Source of the DNA: Candidatus Pacearchaeota archaeon
GTDB taxonomy: Archaea > Nanobdellota > Nanobdellia > Pacearchaeales > GW2011-AR1
Length of the DNA stretch: 45,925 nt
NCBI GenBank assembly: GCA_018304985.1
Contig: JAGVWP010000029.1
Span: 1-45,925, forward strand
Direction of reading: 5' to 3'
The notes beneath the pieces were generated by a model, which did not search any database, was not told the DNA's origin, and saw only the letters and a program-made list of their open reading frames with translations. The translations under genes were made by a program, and so were the position numbers. This document shows, one piece after another, positions 22,481 to 30,960 of this stretch (position 1 is the first letter of the stretch; the number at the start of each line of letters is the position of its first letter).

Positions 22481-22591
22481 ATGCCAGATATAGAGCTTAG
22501 CGCTTCTGCCCAGATATTCTTGAAAAAATGTGAAAAAGAGATTTATGAACCTCCCTATGGCAAGACCATAGAGCATCCGAGAACTACCTAA
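22481..22591 (+). pseudogene. Truncated RelE/ParE toxin remnant
   Basis: ATG one base after the antitoxin stop gives MPDIELSASAQIFLKKCEKEIYE, the standard start of a RelE/ParE toxin (strand, then helix). It then diverges (PPYGKTIEHPRTT) to a stop at 36 aa instead of ~85-90. A family B repeat follows at 22641, where the rest of the toxin should be. Decay by deletion or frameshift is inferred. Confidence 0.65.
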
Positions 22592-22640
22592 ACTTAATAT
22601 TTAATTTTATTACTTATTTGAAAACATACCATATTAAATA

Positions 22641-22684
22641 ATAAAGACAACCAATGTTTTTCTTTATCAAACTTTCCTTTTATT
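22641..22684 (+). repeat. Family B dispersed repeat, copy 3
   Basis: AATAAAGACAACCAATG, then TTTTTCTTTATCAAACTTTCCTTTTA. Matches the left half of the 31580 copy; the CCTCCAGCGGG block is missing. Confidence 0.7.
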
Positions 22685-22930
22685 TGAGAAAATTTAGCCT
22701 TATTTAAGATTCATCAATTTTTAATTTATAGTTAACTAATCTCTATTATATATTTTTAACACATTATGGTTTTATCCCTGTGCCAAGAGCTTATGATTGA
22801 TCATATAGCAAATAAACAGAACTTTTCATGCTACCTATTAACTAGAATTAACTACTTTGCCGTAATTTTTATTGAAACGCTGTGAAAATGAATGGTATTT
22901 AAATGTAAGCTATTCATAATTGGAATAAAG

Positions 22931-23000
22931 TTTTTATCGTCGCAATTTTGTTTCATTGGCAGAAAGTAACTACAAAAAACTATTTTCTCGACGATAAAAA
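22931..23000. repeat. 12-bp inverted repeat TTTTTATCGTCG / CGACGATAAAAA
   Basis: Perfect 12-base arms at 22931-22942 and 22989-23000, separated by 46 bases, upstream of the putative S-layer gene. TCTCGACGATA occurs once more near the window end (~45890). It may be an operator for, or the boundary of, a regulatory region. Confidence 0.4.
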
Positions 23001-23038
23001 TGCTTTTAAAGTGGCAGCGTTTACTCTTTTCATTCAAA

Positions 23039-23164
23039 ATGATATCTCAAGAGGGAATAATAGCAAAAAGAGGCGCTGAATTAAAAACACTATTGCAACA
23101 AAGCTTTTATAGTTATACCAAATCGGATAACAACACTATATTGATTGAAAGGGGGTTAATGTAA
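23039..23164 (+). CDS. Possible leader ORF, 41 aa, before the surface-protein gene
   Basis: ATG at 23039 to TAA at 23162 encodes MISQEGIIAKRGAELKTLLQ, then QSFYSYTKSDNNTILIERGLM. The end of the ORF contains the GAAAGGGGG that serves as RBS for the 23171 gene, so it may act as a translational leader. No family match; a non-coding UTR is the alternative. Confidence 0.3.
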   Translation: MISQEGIIAKRGAELKTLLQQSFYSYTKSDNNTILIERGLM

Positions 23165-23170
23165 AAAGAA

Positions 23171-24265
23171 ATGAGAAAAATTTTAGGATTGTTACTAATG
23201 ACATCTATGCTTCTGTCAGTTATGCCTATGGCATTTGCTACAAGCGTAGGAACAGGAATCGGAGTTGATGTAACAACTGAAGACTTCCCTCCATTAGTTT
23301 GGATGTGCGATGACAGAGTTGTTGAAGACGACGCAACTGAACCTGGAAGAGTTTCAGATGATGATGAAGAACTTGTCGAAAGAATAAATAATTATGCTTT
23401 CGAGGGTGAATCTATTCACTGGACTGTTCTAGTAATGGACAAAAACAAAATTGATCAGAATATAGATGTATTCGCTACAATCGGAGACTCACAGGGTGAA
23501 GGCAACGATATTGAAGTAAATTGTATCAGAATTGGATGCCAGCAACGTTTAATGGATCAGTGTAATGCACAAATCCTTGAAGAAGAAATCACTGAATGTG
23601 ATGATAACATAATGGATATGTTTGAATGTACTTTGACTGTTGAAACAGCAGACTCTATGTATGGAGAATACTGGGTAACTGTTGAAGCAGTTGATGGAGA
23701 TGGCTTGTCTGGCACTATGGATGAGAATGAATTCTGGTTCTTCAATCCAGTTATTGCTGTCAGTGTTGACGGTGATTTGGCTTTTGAAGATGTAAGGCCA
23801 GGAGCATTAGCTTATTCAGATACAATATTAGTTGGAAACGATGCTGATGACGGCTCAGGAGTAATGCTGGATATGTTTATATCTGGAACAGACTTCTATG
23901 ACAGTTCATCAAGCGGAGCAAGATGCCCAACAACAAACCAATTAGCTCTTGACAACTTCAGATACTTTGTAACTAACGGCGCATACTCCTCTCTTGGAGA
24001 TGATAATGATGATGCTGTTGATGCTGACAGAGATACTGATGATGAAGGTTATACAAATATAGAATATGGAATTGGATGGAATAATCCTGATCCATTCTAT
24101 GTAAATGCTGAAATATTACAAGACCAGCAAGTAGGACCTTACTACACTGCTAATTTGCTTGCACCTGGTGCTGAAATGGCATTGACCTTCAGATTGGATT
24201 TGCCAGAACCATGTAACGGAGACTTCGACTCAGGACAATTATTCTTCTGGGGAGAAGCAATATAA
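23171..24265 (+). CDS. Secreted acidic protein, putative major surface (S-layer-like) protein
   Basis: 364 aa. Signal peptide ~1-23 (KILGLLLMTSMLLSVMPMAFA/TS). The mature part is very acidic (runs such as DDDEELVE, DDNDDAVDADRDTDDE) and beta-rich, with several Cys (MCDD, NCIRIGC, MFEC, RCP, EPC). No C-terminal anchor, so it is released or assembled non-covalently. A strong RBS (GAAAGGGGG), comparatively GC-rich codons and a T-rich terminator tract after the stop suggest high expression. This is the main argument for an S-layer-like role, which is inference. Nearest alternative: a soluble secreted binding protein. Confidence 0.7.
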   Translation: MRKILGLLLMTSMLLSVMPMAFATSVGTGIGVDVTTEDFPPLVWMCDDRVVEDDATEPGRVSDDDEELVERINNYAFEGESIHWTVLVMDKNKIDQNIDVFATIGDSQGEGNDIEVNCIRIGCQQRLMDQCNAQILEEEITECDDNIMDMFECTLTVETADSMYGEYWVTVEAVDGDGLSGTMDENEFWFFNPVIAVSVDGDLAFEDVRPGALAYSDTILVGNDADDGSGVMLDMFISGTDFYDSSSSGARCPTTNQLALDNFRYFVTNGAYSSLGDDNDDAVDADRDTDDEGYTNIEYGIGWNNPDPFYVNAEILQDQQVGPYYTANLLAPGAEMALTFRLDLPEPCNGDFDSGQLFFWGEAI

Positions 24266-24669
24266 AAGGGAATTTTAATTTTTTATTTTTTATTTTCCTT
24301 CCTTTTTATTTTTATAATAAATAAAAACCACCAGCGGGTTTTTATGAATCCTGCAACCATTCATGTTATATGAATTCACAGAATCCTGCAACCATAGAAA
24401 AAGATTTAGGAAGTTAGGATTATATTTAAGATATTTATAAAATCATATGACTAATCTTGAATAAATAAAAAACAACTGTATCATTAAGTTATAAGTGAAA
24501 TTGCTAATATTCAAAATAAACCTTTGAAAAGACAAGCAAAAAACCTTAAGGTTTTAAAGGTCTCCAAAATTATAAAATTAAATAAAATTAATGTTTAAGT
24601 TATAACATTTAGAATATATTGCAATAGTATAAAATAAATCATAATTAATATTAAATACCTGTTGAATTA
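24266..24669. other. 404-bp gap: terminator tract, family B repeat, promoter
   Basis: Begins with the pyrimidine/T-rich terminator of the surface-protein gene (TTTTATTTTTTATTTTCC), then a family B copy, then AT-rich sequence without an ORF leading to the promoter of the 24670 gene. Confidence 0.5.
24316..24395 (+). repeat. Family B dispersed repeat, copy 4
   Basis: AATAAATAAAAACCACCAGCGGGTTTTTATGAATCCTGCAACCA, then TTCATGTTATATGAATTCAC and a second GAATCCTGCAACCA. The AGCGGGTTT block is shared with 11021 and 31580; the doubled GAATCCTGCAACCA is specific to this copy. Confidence 0.7.
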
Positions 24670-25806
24670 ATGATAAAAATGAAAAAAAAGATGTTAATCT
24701 TAAGTTTGATATTGTTTTCTTTAACTGGAGTTATATTAACTTCTAGTTTAACAAGCGCTGTTTTCTGGGCATGCTTTTCAGACGGGCAGAGAATTGATTA
24801 CTGCAATCCAAATATTCCTGATAGAACTGCAAACTCTAATAATTACAAGCTTTGCATGGATAGTTTTGATTCTGCCAGAAACTGCTACACTCCTGGAAAC
24901 TGGAATGTTTGCAATACTCTGCCTCCAACATGCACTGGAGGAAGCGGTGGTGGAGCAAGTTTGGATATAACCCCTCCTGTAATAAATCTACAGAATCCTG
25001 TAAATAATTCTTTATACAAAGAAAGAGCAATACCATTTATTTTTAATTTAAGCGAGACAAGTGATGTTTATTATTTAGATCTTATTAATGGAAGAGGAAG
25101 ATGGACAAAAGTCTGTTCAAACTGCAAGTCTTATTCAAATAAAAGAAGCTTTAAGGAAGGCATAAACACAATAAGATTAAGAGCAAAAGACAGGGCTGGA
25201 AATGAAGCATTCAAAGATATAACTTTTTTCATTGATTCAAAAAACCCGGTAATTCATAAAATAGATCCTAAAAAAGGATGGGCTAACGGAACATTCATAC
25301 TGCAATATTCTGAGGATAATTTGAAAAAAATTAATTTAAGTTACGGAAATTCGGCTAAAGGATTTAAAGTCAGCAATCTTCAGGGTTGTGTTTCTGGAAA
25401 GAAAATGTGGTGTAAAATAAATAATATTAATTTAAGCCAGTATAATAATCAGGAAATTCAGTATTATTTCATGGTTGAAGACAATGCCGGAAACAGGGCT
25501 ATGTCAAGAATTGCAACTTTAAGCGTTGATACAATACTTCCAAAGATAAATTCAATAAACACAACAATAGATAATAATAAAGTTAAATTCAAGATTAACA
25601 TAACTGAAGTAAATTTAGATGTTGTAGAATACATGGATAATTCTGAGCTAAGGCCAAAATGGAAAAAATTATGCACTAGGTTAGATAATGGAATCTGTGA
25701 GAAACAGGTAAGCTTTAGAGAAGGAGGCCATAGCATTTTAATCAGAGTTAGTGATGATGCTGGCAATACGGCTAATAACCCGGGAATTAATATTAATATT
25801 GTTTGA
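24670..25806 (+). CDS. Secreted Ig-like module protein (paralogue of 34205 and 36872)
   Basis: 378 aa. Signal peptide to ~30 (LTSSLTSA/VF), a Cys-rich head with seven cysteines between WACF and PTC, a GGSGGG linker, then three Ig-like modules (~100-190, 195-290, 295-378). The first and last carry the local signature 'R..W.K(V/L)C..C ... G.(N/H).I.(L/I)R..D.AGN'. No membrane anchor. The same modules, including the W-x-x-L-C element, make up two other genes here, so the three form one recent family. Probable role: cell-surface or adhesion protein. Exact function unknown. Confidence 0.75.
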   Translation: MIKMKKKMLILSLILFSLTGVILTSSLTSAVFWACFSDGQRIDYCNPNIPDRTANSNNYKLCMDSFDSARNCYTPGNWNVCNTLPPTCTGGSGGGASLDITPPVINLQNPVNNSLYKERAIPFIFNLSETSDVYYLDLINGRGRWTKVCSNCKSYSNKRSFKEGINTIRLRAKDRAGNEAFKDITFFIDSKNPVIHKIDPKKGWANGTFILQYSEDNLKKINLSYGNSAKGFKVSNLQGCVSGKKMWCKINNINLSQYNNQEIQYYFMVEDNAGNRAMSRIATLSVDTILPKINSINTTIDNNKVKFKINITEVNLDVVEYMDNSELRPKWKKLCTRLDNGICEKQVSFREGGHSILIRVSDDAGNTANNPGININIV

Positions 25807-25843
25807 TAACAGGATTTATTAATAATATTTCTATATTAGATAA

Positions 25844-26332
25844 ATGATTTTCGAAATAGATGTTTCTGGAGAAGATATTTTTGCAAAAGATTATACAATT
25901 GTAATTGCTGATAAAAATGATACTATAAGAGGTTTTAAGTTTAATAGTAAATCAATTCAAGATTTAGTATTAAATTATTCAAGCAACAAATATAGATATA
26001 AAGTGTCAAAACATGGTAAAGTATTATTAAAAATTAGAGTTTATTGTGTAGTTATTTATTATCTATTTGAAAATCTTAAAATAAGAAATAAGGAAATAAC
26101 TCTTGAAATATGCCGAGATTTTCACGGACATGAAAGAGAGATTACTTCACAATTAAAATTCTTTTTAGAAAATAAATTAGGATTAAAGATTAACTGCATT
26201 TATCTTAGATTGCCTAAAGGATCTAACGCAGATAAATATGCTTATTTAATGAGGAAAGATACTAAAAACCAGATAAAAGGCTATATAACAATAACTTTAG
26301 AGAATATTGAAAAATACTTAAAGAAAAAATAG
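25844..26332 (+). CDS. Hypothetical protein, possible RNase H-like fold, 162 aa
   Basis: The N-terminus MIFEIDVSGEDIFAKDYTIVIADKN (acidic residue at a first strand followed by SG-D/E), the middle EICRDFHGHEREITSQLKFFLENKLGLKINCIYLRLPKGSNADKYAYL, and a C-terminal helix together look like an RNase H-type fold with spaced acidic residues (Asp6, Glu near 90, Asp near 133). This is a weak fold guess only. Soluble, no signal. The next element on the opposite strand starts immediately after its stop. Confidence 0.5.
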   Translation: MIFEIDVSGEDIFAKDYTIVIADKNDTIRGFKFNSKSIQDLVLNYSSNKYRYKVSKHGKVLLKIRVYCVVIYYLFENLKIRNKEITLEICRDFHGHEREITSQLKFFLENKLGLKINCIYLRLPKGSNADKYAYLMRKDTKNQIKGYITITLENIEKYLKKK

Positions 26333-26413
26333 TGTATCCGTGGGTTGTTTATAACCATAATCTAGTTACGCCCTTCTGGACTTAAACCAGATGAACTCTC
26401 TAGCTTGGATACA
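26333..26413 (-). ncRNA. Candidate 81-nt stable RNA, minus strand, tRNA-like features
   Basis: On the minus strand it starts ~25 bases after a TATA-like GGCTTAAATAG (fwd ~26434-26442) and ends just before TATTTTTTC. The ends pair perfectly (TGTATCC / GGATACA). Inside, TCTGG-TTTAAGT-CCAGA is a 5-bp stem with 7-base loop reading UAA at anticodon position with U33, and GGTT/AACC forms another hairpin. But the D region is too short and there is no TTCGA T-loop, so it is not a normal tRNA. It could be a degenerate or non-canonical tRNA-Leu, or an unrelated ncRNA. It is much more GC-rich than its surroundings. Confidence 0.5.
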
Positions 26414-26512
26414 TTAATTTTAATACTAAGAACTATTTAAGCCTTTTGGTTAAAAACATTCGGCTGGAAAAAGTTTTAAATACTTAGTTTAGATAATATA
26501 ATTATAATCTTC

Positions 26513-26543
26513 CCCATTGTTCAGCTTTTGGTTGAGCAATGGG
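26513..26543. terminator. Hairpin terminator CCCATTG...CAATGGG
   Basis: CCCATTGtTCA gcttttggt TGAgCAATGGG with a T-rich flank (TTTATATTTTTAATTTT), lying directly before the end of the minus-strand membrane gene at 26554. Suits termination of that gene. Confidence 0.55.
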
Positions 26544-26553
26544 ATTTATATTT

Positions 26554-26823
26554 TTAATTTTCCCTGATAATTCTTTCAATACCCTCTTTTTTATTATTCA
26601 TCCAGAAATAAACCGAGACAAAACCAATCTCCATAAATATTAAAATTAGGCTTAATATAATAAGCAAGGATAAATTGTCATTTAGCATTTGAATAGAAAC
26701 AAAAATATAAGATAATATTGCGATAAAAAAAGATATTGCTACTGTCCAAATTACACTAATATATGTAAGGTATGTTTGACATCTAAAGTTAAGTAAAATA
26801 ATTTCTTTATTACTTAGCCCCAT
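26554..26823 (-). CDS. Two-pass membrane protein, 89 aa
   Basis: Hydrophobic segments at ~18-42 (YISVIWTVAISFFIAILSYIFV) and ~49-73 (LSLLIILSLILIFMEIGFVSVYF), with short polar ends (MGLSNKEIILLNFRCQ; MNNKKEGIERIIREN). The start overlaps the end of the upstream 62-aa membrane gene by 10 bases, indicating one operon. Function unknown. Confidence 0.65.
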   Translation of the reverse strand: MGLSNKEIILLNFRCQTYLTYISVIWTVAISFFIAILSYIFVSIQMLNDNLSLLIILSLILIFMEIGFVSVYFWMNNKKEGIERIIREN

Positions 26824-27002
26824 TTTCTAAGCCCGCCCATAAGGGCTAATATTGAGCCTATTATAAGAGAAAACATTGGAGCAAGAATTAAAGAACTCCT
26901 TGCAGGAATAAGTATTGCTGAACCGCCTAATCCAACTATAATAAGAATTATCCCGCATATTAGGGATAATAAATTCGCAGTTTCTTTAGCTCCTCTCTTC
27001 AT
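26814..27002 (-). CDS. Small membrane protein, 62 aa
   Basis: Two hydrophobic segments, ~8-30 (NLLSLICGIILIIVGLGGSAILI) and ~37-57 (LILAPMFSLIIGSILALMGGL), basic ends. A weak RBS (AAAGAGGAATAAGAT) precedes the ATG. First gene of the two-gene operon with the 89-aa protein. Confidence 0.6.
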   Translation of the reverse strand: MKRGAKETANLLSLICGIILIIVGLGGSAILIPARSSLILAPMFSLIIGSILALMGGLRKWG

Positions 27003-27197
27003 ATCTTATTCCTCTTTTTATTAATATATTTAATATAATTATCTTTTTAAAATGTTTGTTTTATGCAATAATTTCAGAGAATGATATATTATCCTTAATA
27101 AAAGTCGTAGAATTGAGTGGTAAACAAAATTTATAAACCAGATATCTATTATATAAAGTATATATTATAAAAGATATTTTGTAAGATATATAATAAA

Positions 27198-27671
27198 ATG
27201 GTATATAATAGAAAGGTTATATTGTTCTTTCTTAGCTTGTTATTTATTGTGCTGTTAATTTTTTTAGTTAAAGCAAATGATGTATTAACAGTAAAAACAG
27301 ATATTATCGGACCAAGAGTAAGCATACAAGTGCCTAATGAAATAGACTTAGGAAATATATCAAATGGAGATACTCCTCCTTGGATGAATTTTACAATAAA
27401 TAATACTGGAAATGTAAAAGTAAGAATTACTTCGGAATTGATTAATTCAGATCATGAAGTATTTAACTACATAGAGTTTGATACTACAACAGAAGCGATT
27501 AGAAGAGTTGATAATTTCACAACAACAATAAACAAACCTTCTCTAGATGAGATAACAAGTAAAAATATCAGCGTAAGAATAAATTTAGAAGATTATAATG
27601 GAACTGCAATAACTGAAGATATTCCTAACGCTCAAGCGCAGATAAGATTTTTAGCTATGGATGCTACATAA
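27198..27671 (+). CDS. Secreted beta-sandwich-like protein, 157 aa
   Basis: N-terminal signal or anchor (KVILFFLSLLFIVLLIFLVKANDV) followed by a beta-rich domain (VPNEIDLGNISNGDTPPWMNFTINNTGNVKVRITSELIN) with several NxS/T sequons. The 'F.I.NTG' strand resembles CARDB/DUF11-like Ig folds that pack archaeal surfaces. Signal cleavage after KA is possible; otherwise it stays N-anchored. Followed 115 bases later by another surface gene. Function unknown. Confidence 0.65.
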   Translation: MVYNRKVILFFLSLLFIVLLIFLVKANDVLTVKTDIIGPRVSIQVPNEIDLGNISNGDTPPWMNFTINNTGNVKVRITSELINSDHEVFNYIEFDTTTEAIRRVDNFTTTINKPSLDEITSKNISVRINLEDYNGTAITEDIPNAQAQIRFLAMDAT

Positions 27672-27786
27672 ATATAACTATAATAAGAATTATCATATAT
27701 TCTCCCCAACAATAATCTTAATATAGTCACTACAGCTATTATATATTATATAAATATATTATATAATTTATTAAAAGAGGGAAAAT

Positions 27787-28476
27787 ATGGGGAAACTAAT
27801 GGGATTAATTTCTTTAGCTATTATATATAGTATAATAATCTTAAGTATTTCAATAATTTCAACAGTTTCTGCTGTTGAAATCGGCATCTCTCCTGCGCAG
27901 GTTGAATTTAAAGCAGATGCAGGGCAGGAAGTCTGCAAAAAGGTAAGTGTATATTCTGGAGAAGAAGATAATTTAATTGGAAGTGATAAATGGTCTGGAG
28001 AGAAAACATTTGTAAAAGATATAAGAAAATATACTTTAAGCTCTTCTGAAAAAGGAATAACCTTCAAATATCCTAAAGAAGTATATGCTAGGAATAGATT
28101 AGAATTTAATGTATGTATTACAGGAGATAAATCTGGAACTTATTATGGTTCGCTTATATACAGCACAAACAGAAGCGCGGCTGTCGGGACATGGATAATA
28201 CTAAAAGTGAATGGGGATGTGGCTGAAGATGAAAATGATGAAGGCAATAAATCTAATGAAGAATCTATATTAAATAAAATAACTGGCAGGGTAACTGGCA
28301 TGTCTACAACGCAATTAGCAATGATTCCGATGCTGACTTCAACACTGATTTTATTTATATTTTTAATTTATTTTTTGAGATTAAACAAGAAAATTGATAA
28401 TAAAACTGGAAAAATCAAAAATAAAAATCCACTTAAAGAATTAAAAAAAGAAGTTAATGATAAACGCCGACGATAA
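27787..28476 (+). CDS. Type I membrane protein with Ig-like ectodomain, 229 aa
   Basis: Signal peptide ~1-27 (LAIIYSIIILSISIISTVSA/VE), beta-rich ectodomain (ISPAQVEFKADAGQEVCKKVSVYSG ... SGTYYGSLIYSTNRSAAVGTWIILKVNG), an acidic linker, NKITGRVTGM, then TM ~180-200 (LAMIPMLTSTLILFIFLIYFL) and a basic cytoplasmic tail (KNPLKELKKEVNDKRRR). The NxITGxVTG motif before the TM resembles the SITGNIIG segment before the TM of the fusexin-like protein. A start RBS GAGGGAAA is present. Likely surface anchoring; role unknown. Confidence 0.7.
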   Translation: MGKLMGLISLAIIYSIIILSISIISTVSAVEIGISPAQVEFKADAGQEVCKKVSVYSGEEDNLIGSDKWSGEKTFVKDIRKYTLSSSEKGITFKYPKEVYARNRLEFNVCITGDKSGTYYGSLIYSTNRSAAVGTWIILKVNGDVAEDENDEGNKSNEESILNKITGRVTGMSTTQLAMIPMLTSTLILFIFLIYFLRLNKKIDNKTGKIKNKNPLKELKKEVNDKRRR

Positions 28477-28612
28477 AATAAAAATTATATATTTTTAAAA
28501 AAATTAACAACAGTTATTTAAAAGAAAGATTTATAAACCTCAATTATCTATATTCCATTATAGATGATGCAAAGCATACATTGCATGACTATAAAAAAGG
28601 GTTAAAAAGAGG

Positions 28613-30637
28613 ATGGCAAAAAGCAATTTATTGGTTAAGAGATTATTATTTTCATTGGGAATTCTATTTGGAGTTTTATTATTTGTTAGTTTTGCAAGTG
28701 CTGTAGTTTATATTTATGAACCTACAAATTTTACAAATTTTACAAAAACAAATGTCAGGTTTACTGTAAATTTTACTAATTCAACTGATGTTGCCGATCC
28801 AAATAATGCAACATTTTATCTTAATCCAAATGGAAATGCAACCCAGATTGTTGTAGGGGTTATTAATGGTACCTCTGGAGGAAGTTGTGGAATAACAGGA
28901 TGTTTTATTATTGTTAACCTTACTGTAGCTGATGGAAACTATAGTGTTAATGCAACTGTGCATAATATAACTAGAGATATAGCAAGCACTAATGCTTCTG
29001 TAAATGGCTCAGCACGCCTTGCTGATTCTATTACTTTTGACGCAACAGCTCCGGGAGTTGTTGTTAATGTAACAGGAAATGCAGCACAGGGAGGTCAGAA
29101 TTTTTCCAGAAATATTACTATAAATGTCTCTGTCAGTGATGCGACATTAAGCAGAATCAGTATGATATATCTTAATATTACTCCAATTAATGCTACAGGA
29201 GCTATTAATGGAACTGTTGTTGCTCAATTTAATTTAACAAATGCAACAAGTAATCTTCTCTCACTTCAATGGTGGAGTACTGGTCTTAATTCTACAGATA
29301 CTAATGGTTCAGTATGGAAAACAGATGCTATAAGTGAAGGGTTGTATAATATTACAGTATTTGCAAATGATACAGTAGGAAATGCCAATACATCCGTATC
29401 ATTTCAGGTAAGAGTTGACAGAACACGGCCACCAACGATAAACTTTACAAAACCTGCTAATGGAGATAATAGAAGCGGGACATTTGTTTTCAATACATCT
29501 GCATCTGATGCAAACAGCAGTATAAGTTCAATTATGCTAAATATCACTAATAGAAGCGGAGCGCAGAATGCAACTGTATTTGCTTCACAGGAAGCAGTAA
29601 ATGTTTGGAATTTTAGTTTTGATACAACAGGATATGCTGATGGATTATATAATATAACTGTTTATGTAAATGACACTGCAGGAAACCAGAATACAACTGC
29701 CGTAGTATATCAGTTAATATTTGATAATAATGCTGCAGTAATTACTCAAAGTTGCACTCCTAATCCTGTTGGAAGAGATGAGCAAGTAACCTGCAGTTGC
29801 AGCGGAAATGATGGAACAGCTGGATCTACTGGATCTGGAGTTAACACAACAACATTCACATTACATCCAACAACATCTGAAACAGGATCAATAGCAACAA
29901 CATGCACGGTTGTAGATTTGGCAAGCAATTCGTTAACTTCAACATACTTTTATAATGTTGGTAGTTCAGGTGGTGGAGGATCTTCAAGTGGTGGAGGATC
30001 TAGCGGAGGAGATGTAGTGCCTTCGAAGAAAACTGTAAGCACAATTGACAAAATAACACCTGGATCTGCAGAGATAATCAAGAACTTTGATAAAGAATAC
30101 GGATTAAAGGAAATAACTATTCTTGTAAAGAACCCTGCACAGAGTGTTTCGGTATCTGTATCAAAATATGATGGCAAGCCTGCTGAAGTAAGTGTTGAGA
30201 AATCAGGAGATGTTTACAAATATCTACAAATAAAGGTTGATAATATCGCTGATAAATTAGATAAAGCAATTGTAAGAATACAAGTTGAGAAATCATGGGC
30301 AAATGGCAAGAGTTTGACTAAAGATAAAATATCCATGTTTAAATTTATAAATAATGACTGGAAAGAGCTTCCAACAACATTTAAAGAAGAAGATGCAACC
30401 AATTACTATTATGATGTTGAGTTATTGTCATTCAGCTTTTTTGCAATTGGAGGCAAGGCAGGAGAAGCAGCAGTAACTCCAGAAGAAGCAACAACTGTTA
30501 ATGAACCAACAGCTCCAGCTGAAACTGGAACAACAAATAATAAAGCTGTAACTGGAGTGATAATTGGCATTGTTGTCTTAATAATTATAGTTGTTGTAGT
30601 GTTCTTTATTTATTCTAAGAAAAAGAGAAAGTGGTAG
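28613..30637 (+). CDS. PGF-pre-PGF domain surface protein, 674 aa
   Basis: Signal peptide ~1-31 (LGILFGVLLFVSFASA/VV). Asn/Thr-rich Ig-like modules ~32-450 (many NxT sequons; repeats 'G.YNITV.ANDT.GN'), a short Cys-containing module, a Gly/Ser linker (GGGGSSSGGGSSGG), then a PGF-pre-PGF domain ~465-620 (IDKITPGSAEIIKNFDKEYGLKEITILVKNP ... VELLSFSFFAIGG), a stalk and TM ~646-668 ending SKKKRKW. Such proteins are common on archaeal cells and are probable adhesins. RBS AAAGAGG lies directly upstream. Confidence 0.88.
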   Translation: MAKSNLLVKRLLFSLGILFGVLLFVSFASAVVYIYEPTNFTNFTKTNVRFTVNFTNSTDVADPNNATFYLNPNGNATQIVVGVINGTSGGSCGITGCFIIVNLTVADGNYSVNATVHNITRDIASTNASVNGSARLADSITFDATAPGVVVNVTGNAAQGGQNFSRNITINVSVSDATLSRISMIYLNITPINATGAINGTVVAQFNLTNATSNLLSLQWWSTGLNSTDTNGSVWKTDAISEGLYNITVFANDTVGNANTSVSFQVRVDRTRPPTINFTKPANGDNRSGTFVFNTSASDANSSISSIMLNITNRSGAQNATVFASQEAVNVWNFSFDTTGYADGLYNITVYVNDTAGNQNTTAVVYQLIFDNNAAVITQSCTPNPVGRDEQVTCSCSGNDGTAGSTGSGVNTTTFTLHPTTSETGSIATTCTVVDLASNSLTSTYFYNVGSSGGGGSSSGGGSSGGDVVPSKKTVSTIDKITPGSAEIIKNFDKEYGLKEITILVKNPAQSVSVSVSKYDGKPAEVSVEKSGDVYKYLQIKVDNIADKLDKAIVRIQVEKSWANGKSLTKDKISMFKFINNDWKELPTTFKEEDATNYYYDVELLSFSFFAIGGKAGEAAVTPEEATTVNEPTAPAETGTTNNKAVTGVIIGIVVLIIIVVVVFFIYSKKKRKW

Positions 30638-30710
30638 AAAGGTTTGATAACATACTATATCTTGTTTGATTTATAATAGGTAAGTTATTGAGGTTGATTT
30701 AAATATTTAT

Positions 30711-30805
30711 TAAATGAAAAATTTAGAACTATGAAGTTTTCAGGGGAAGTTTAGATAATATCCCATATCTCTCCCTGATTTATCATAAATAGGTTACTGA
30801 ATAAA
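30711..30805 (+). repeat. Family A dispersed repeat, diverged copy
   Basis: AATGAAAAATTTAGAACTATGAAG, then CCATATCTCTCCCTGATTTA, then AGGTTACTGAATAAAA. Matches the 2522 copy at the CATATCTCTCC and TTACTGA blocks but lost the first hairpin. Confidence 0.45.
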
Positions 30806-30815
30806 AAGAACCAAT

Positions 30816-30836
30816 ATGTTAAGTTAAACTTAACAT
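30816..30836. promoter_or_regulatory. 21-bp palindrome with ATGTTAAGT / ACTTAACAT arms
   Basis: Arms ATGTTAAGTT and AACTTAACAT around a single central base. Same arm sequence as at 16740. It is followed by the TATA-like, itself palindromic, GATTATATATAATC (~30839). Confidence 0.5.
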
Positions 30837-30880
30837 CAAGATTATATATAATCTTAAAGGTTCTTCTTATGACATCTCCT

Positions 30881-30960
30881 ATAAAGACAACCAAAGGTTT
30901 TCTTTATGAAACTTTCCTCTTACATGCCCAAGATTTTCTTTATCAAACTTTCCTTTTAAT
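30881..30960 (+). repeat. Family B dispersed repeat, copy 5
   Basis: ATAAAGACAACCAAAGG, TTTTCTTTATGAAACTTTCC, then ACATGCCCAAGA and a second TTTTCTTTATCAAACTTTCC. Carries two TTTAT(G/C)AAACTTTCC units and no CGGG block. Confidence 0.7.

Larger units (their letters stand above)
22592..23038. other. 447-bp gap: repeats and an inverted repeat, no gene
   Basis: Contains family A-like fragments (GAAAACATACCATATTAAAT, inverted; GAGAAAATTTAGCC), a family B unit and a 12-bp inverted repeat (22931/22989). The 61-codon minus-strand ORF here lacks protein-like composition and is not called. Confidence 0.5.

Noticed and set aside
22852-23037. 61-aa minus-strand ORF upstream of the surface-protein gene
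   Set aside because: Overlaps the 12-bp inverted repeat, lacks an RBS and has no protein-like pattern.
26333-26413. Normal tRNA-Leu at this position
   Set aside because: No TTCGA T-loop and no D-arm of normal size; kept only as a candidate ncRNA with tRNA-like features.
30117-30402. Several minus-strand ORFs of 61-62 aa within the PGF-pre-PGF gene
   Set aside because: Shadows of the 28613 gene; no independent coding pattern.
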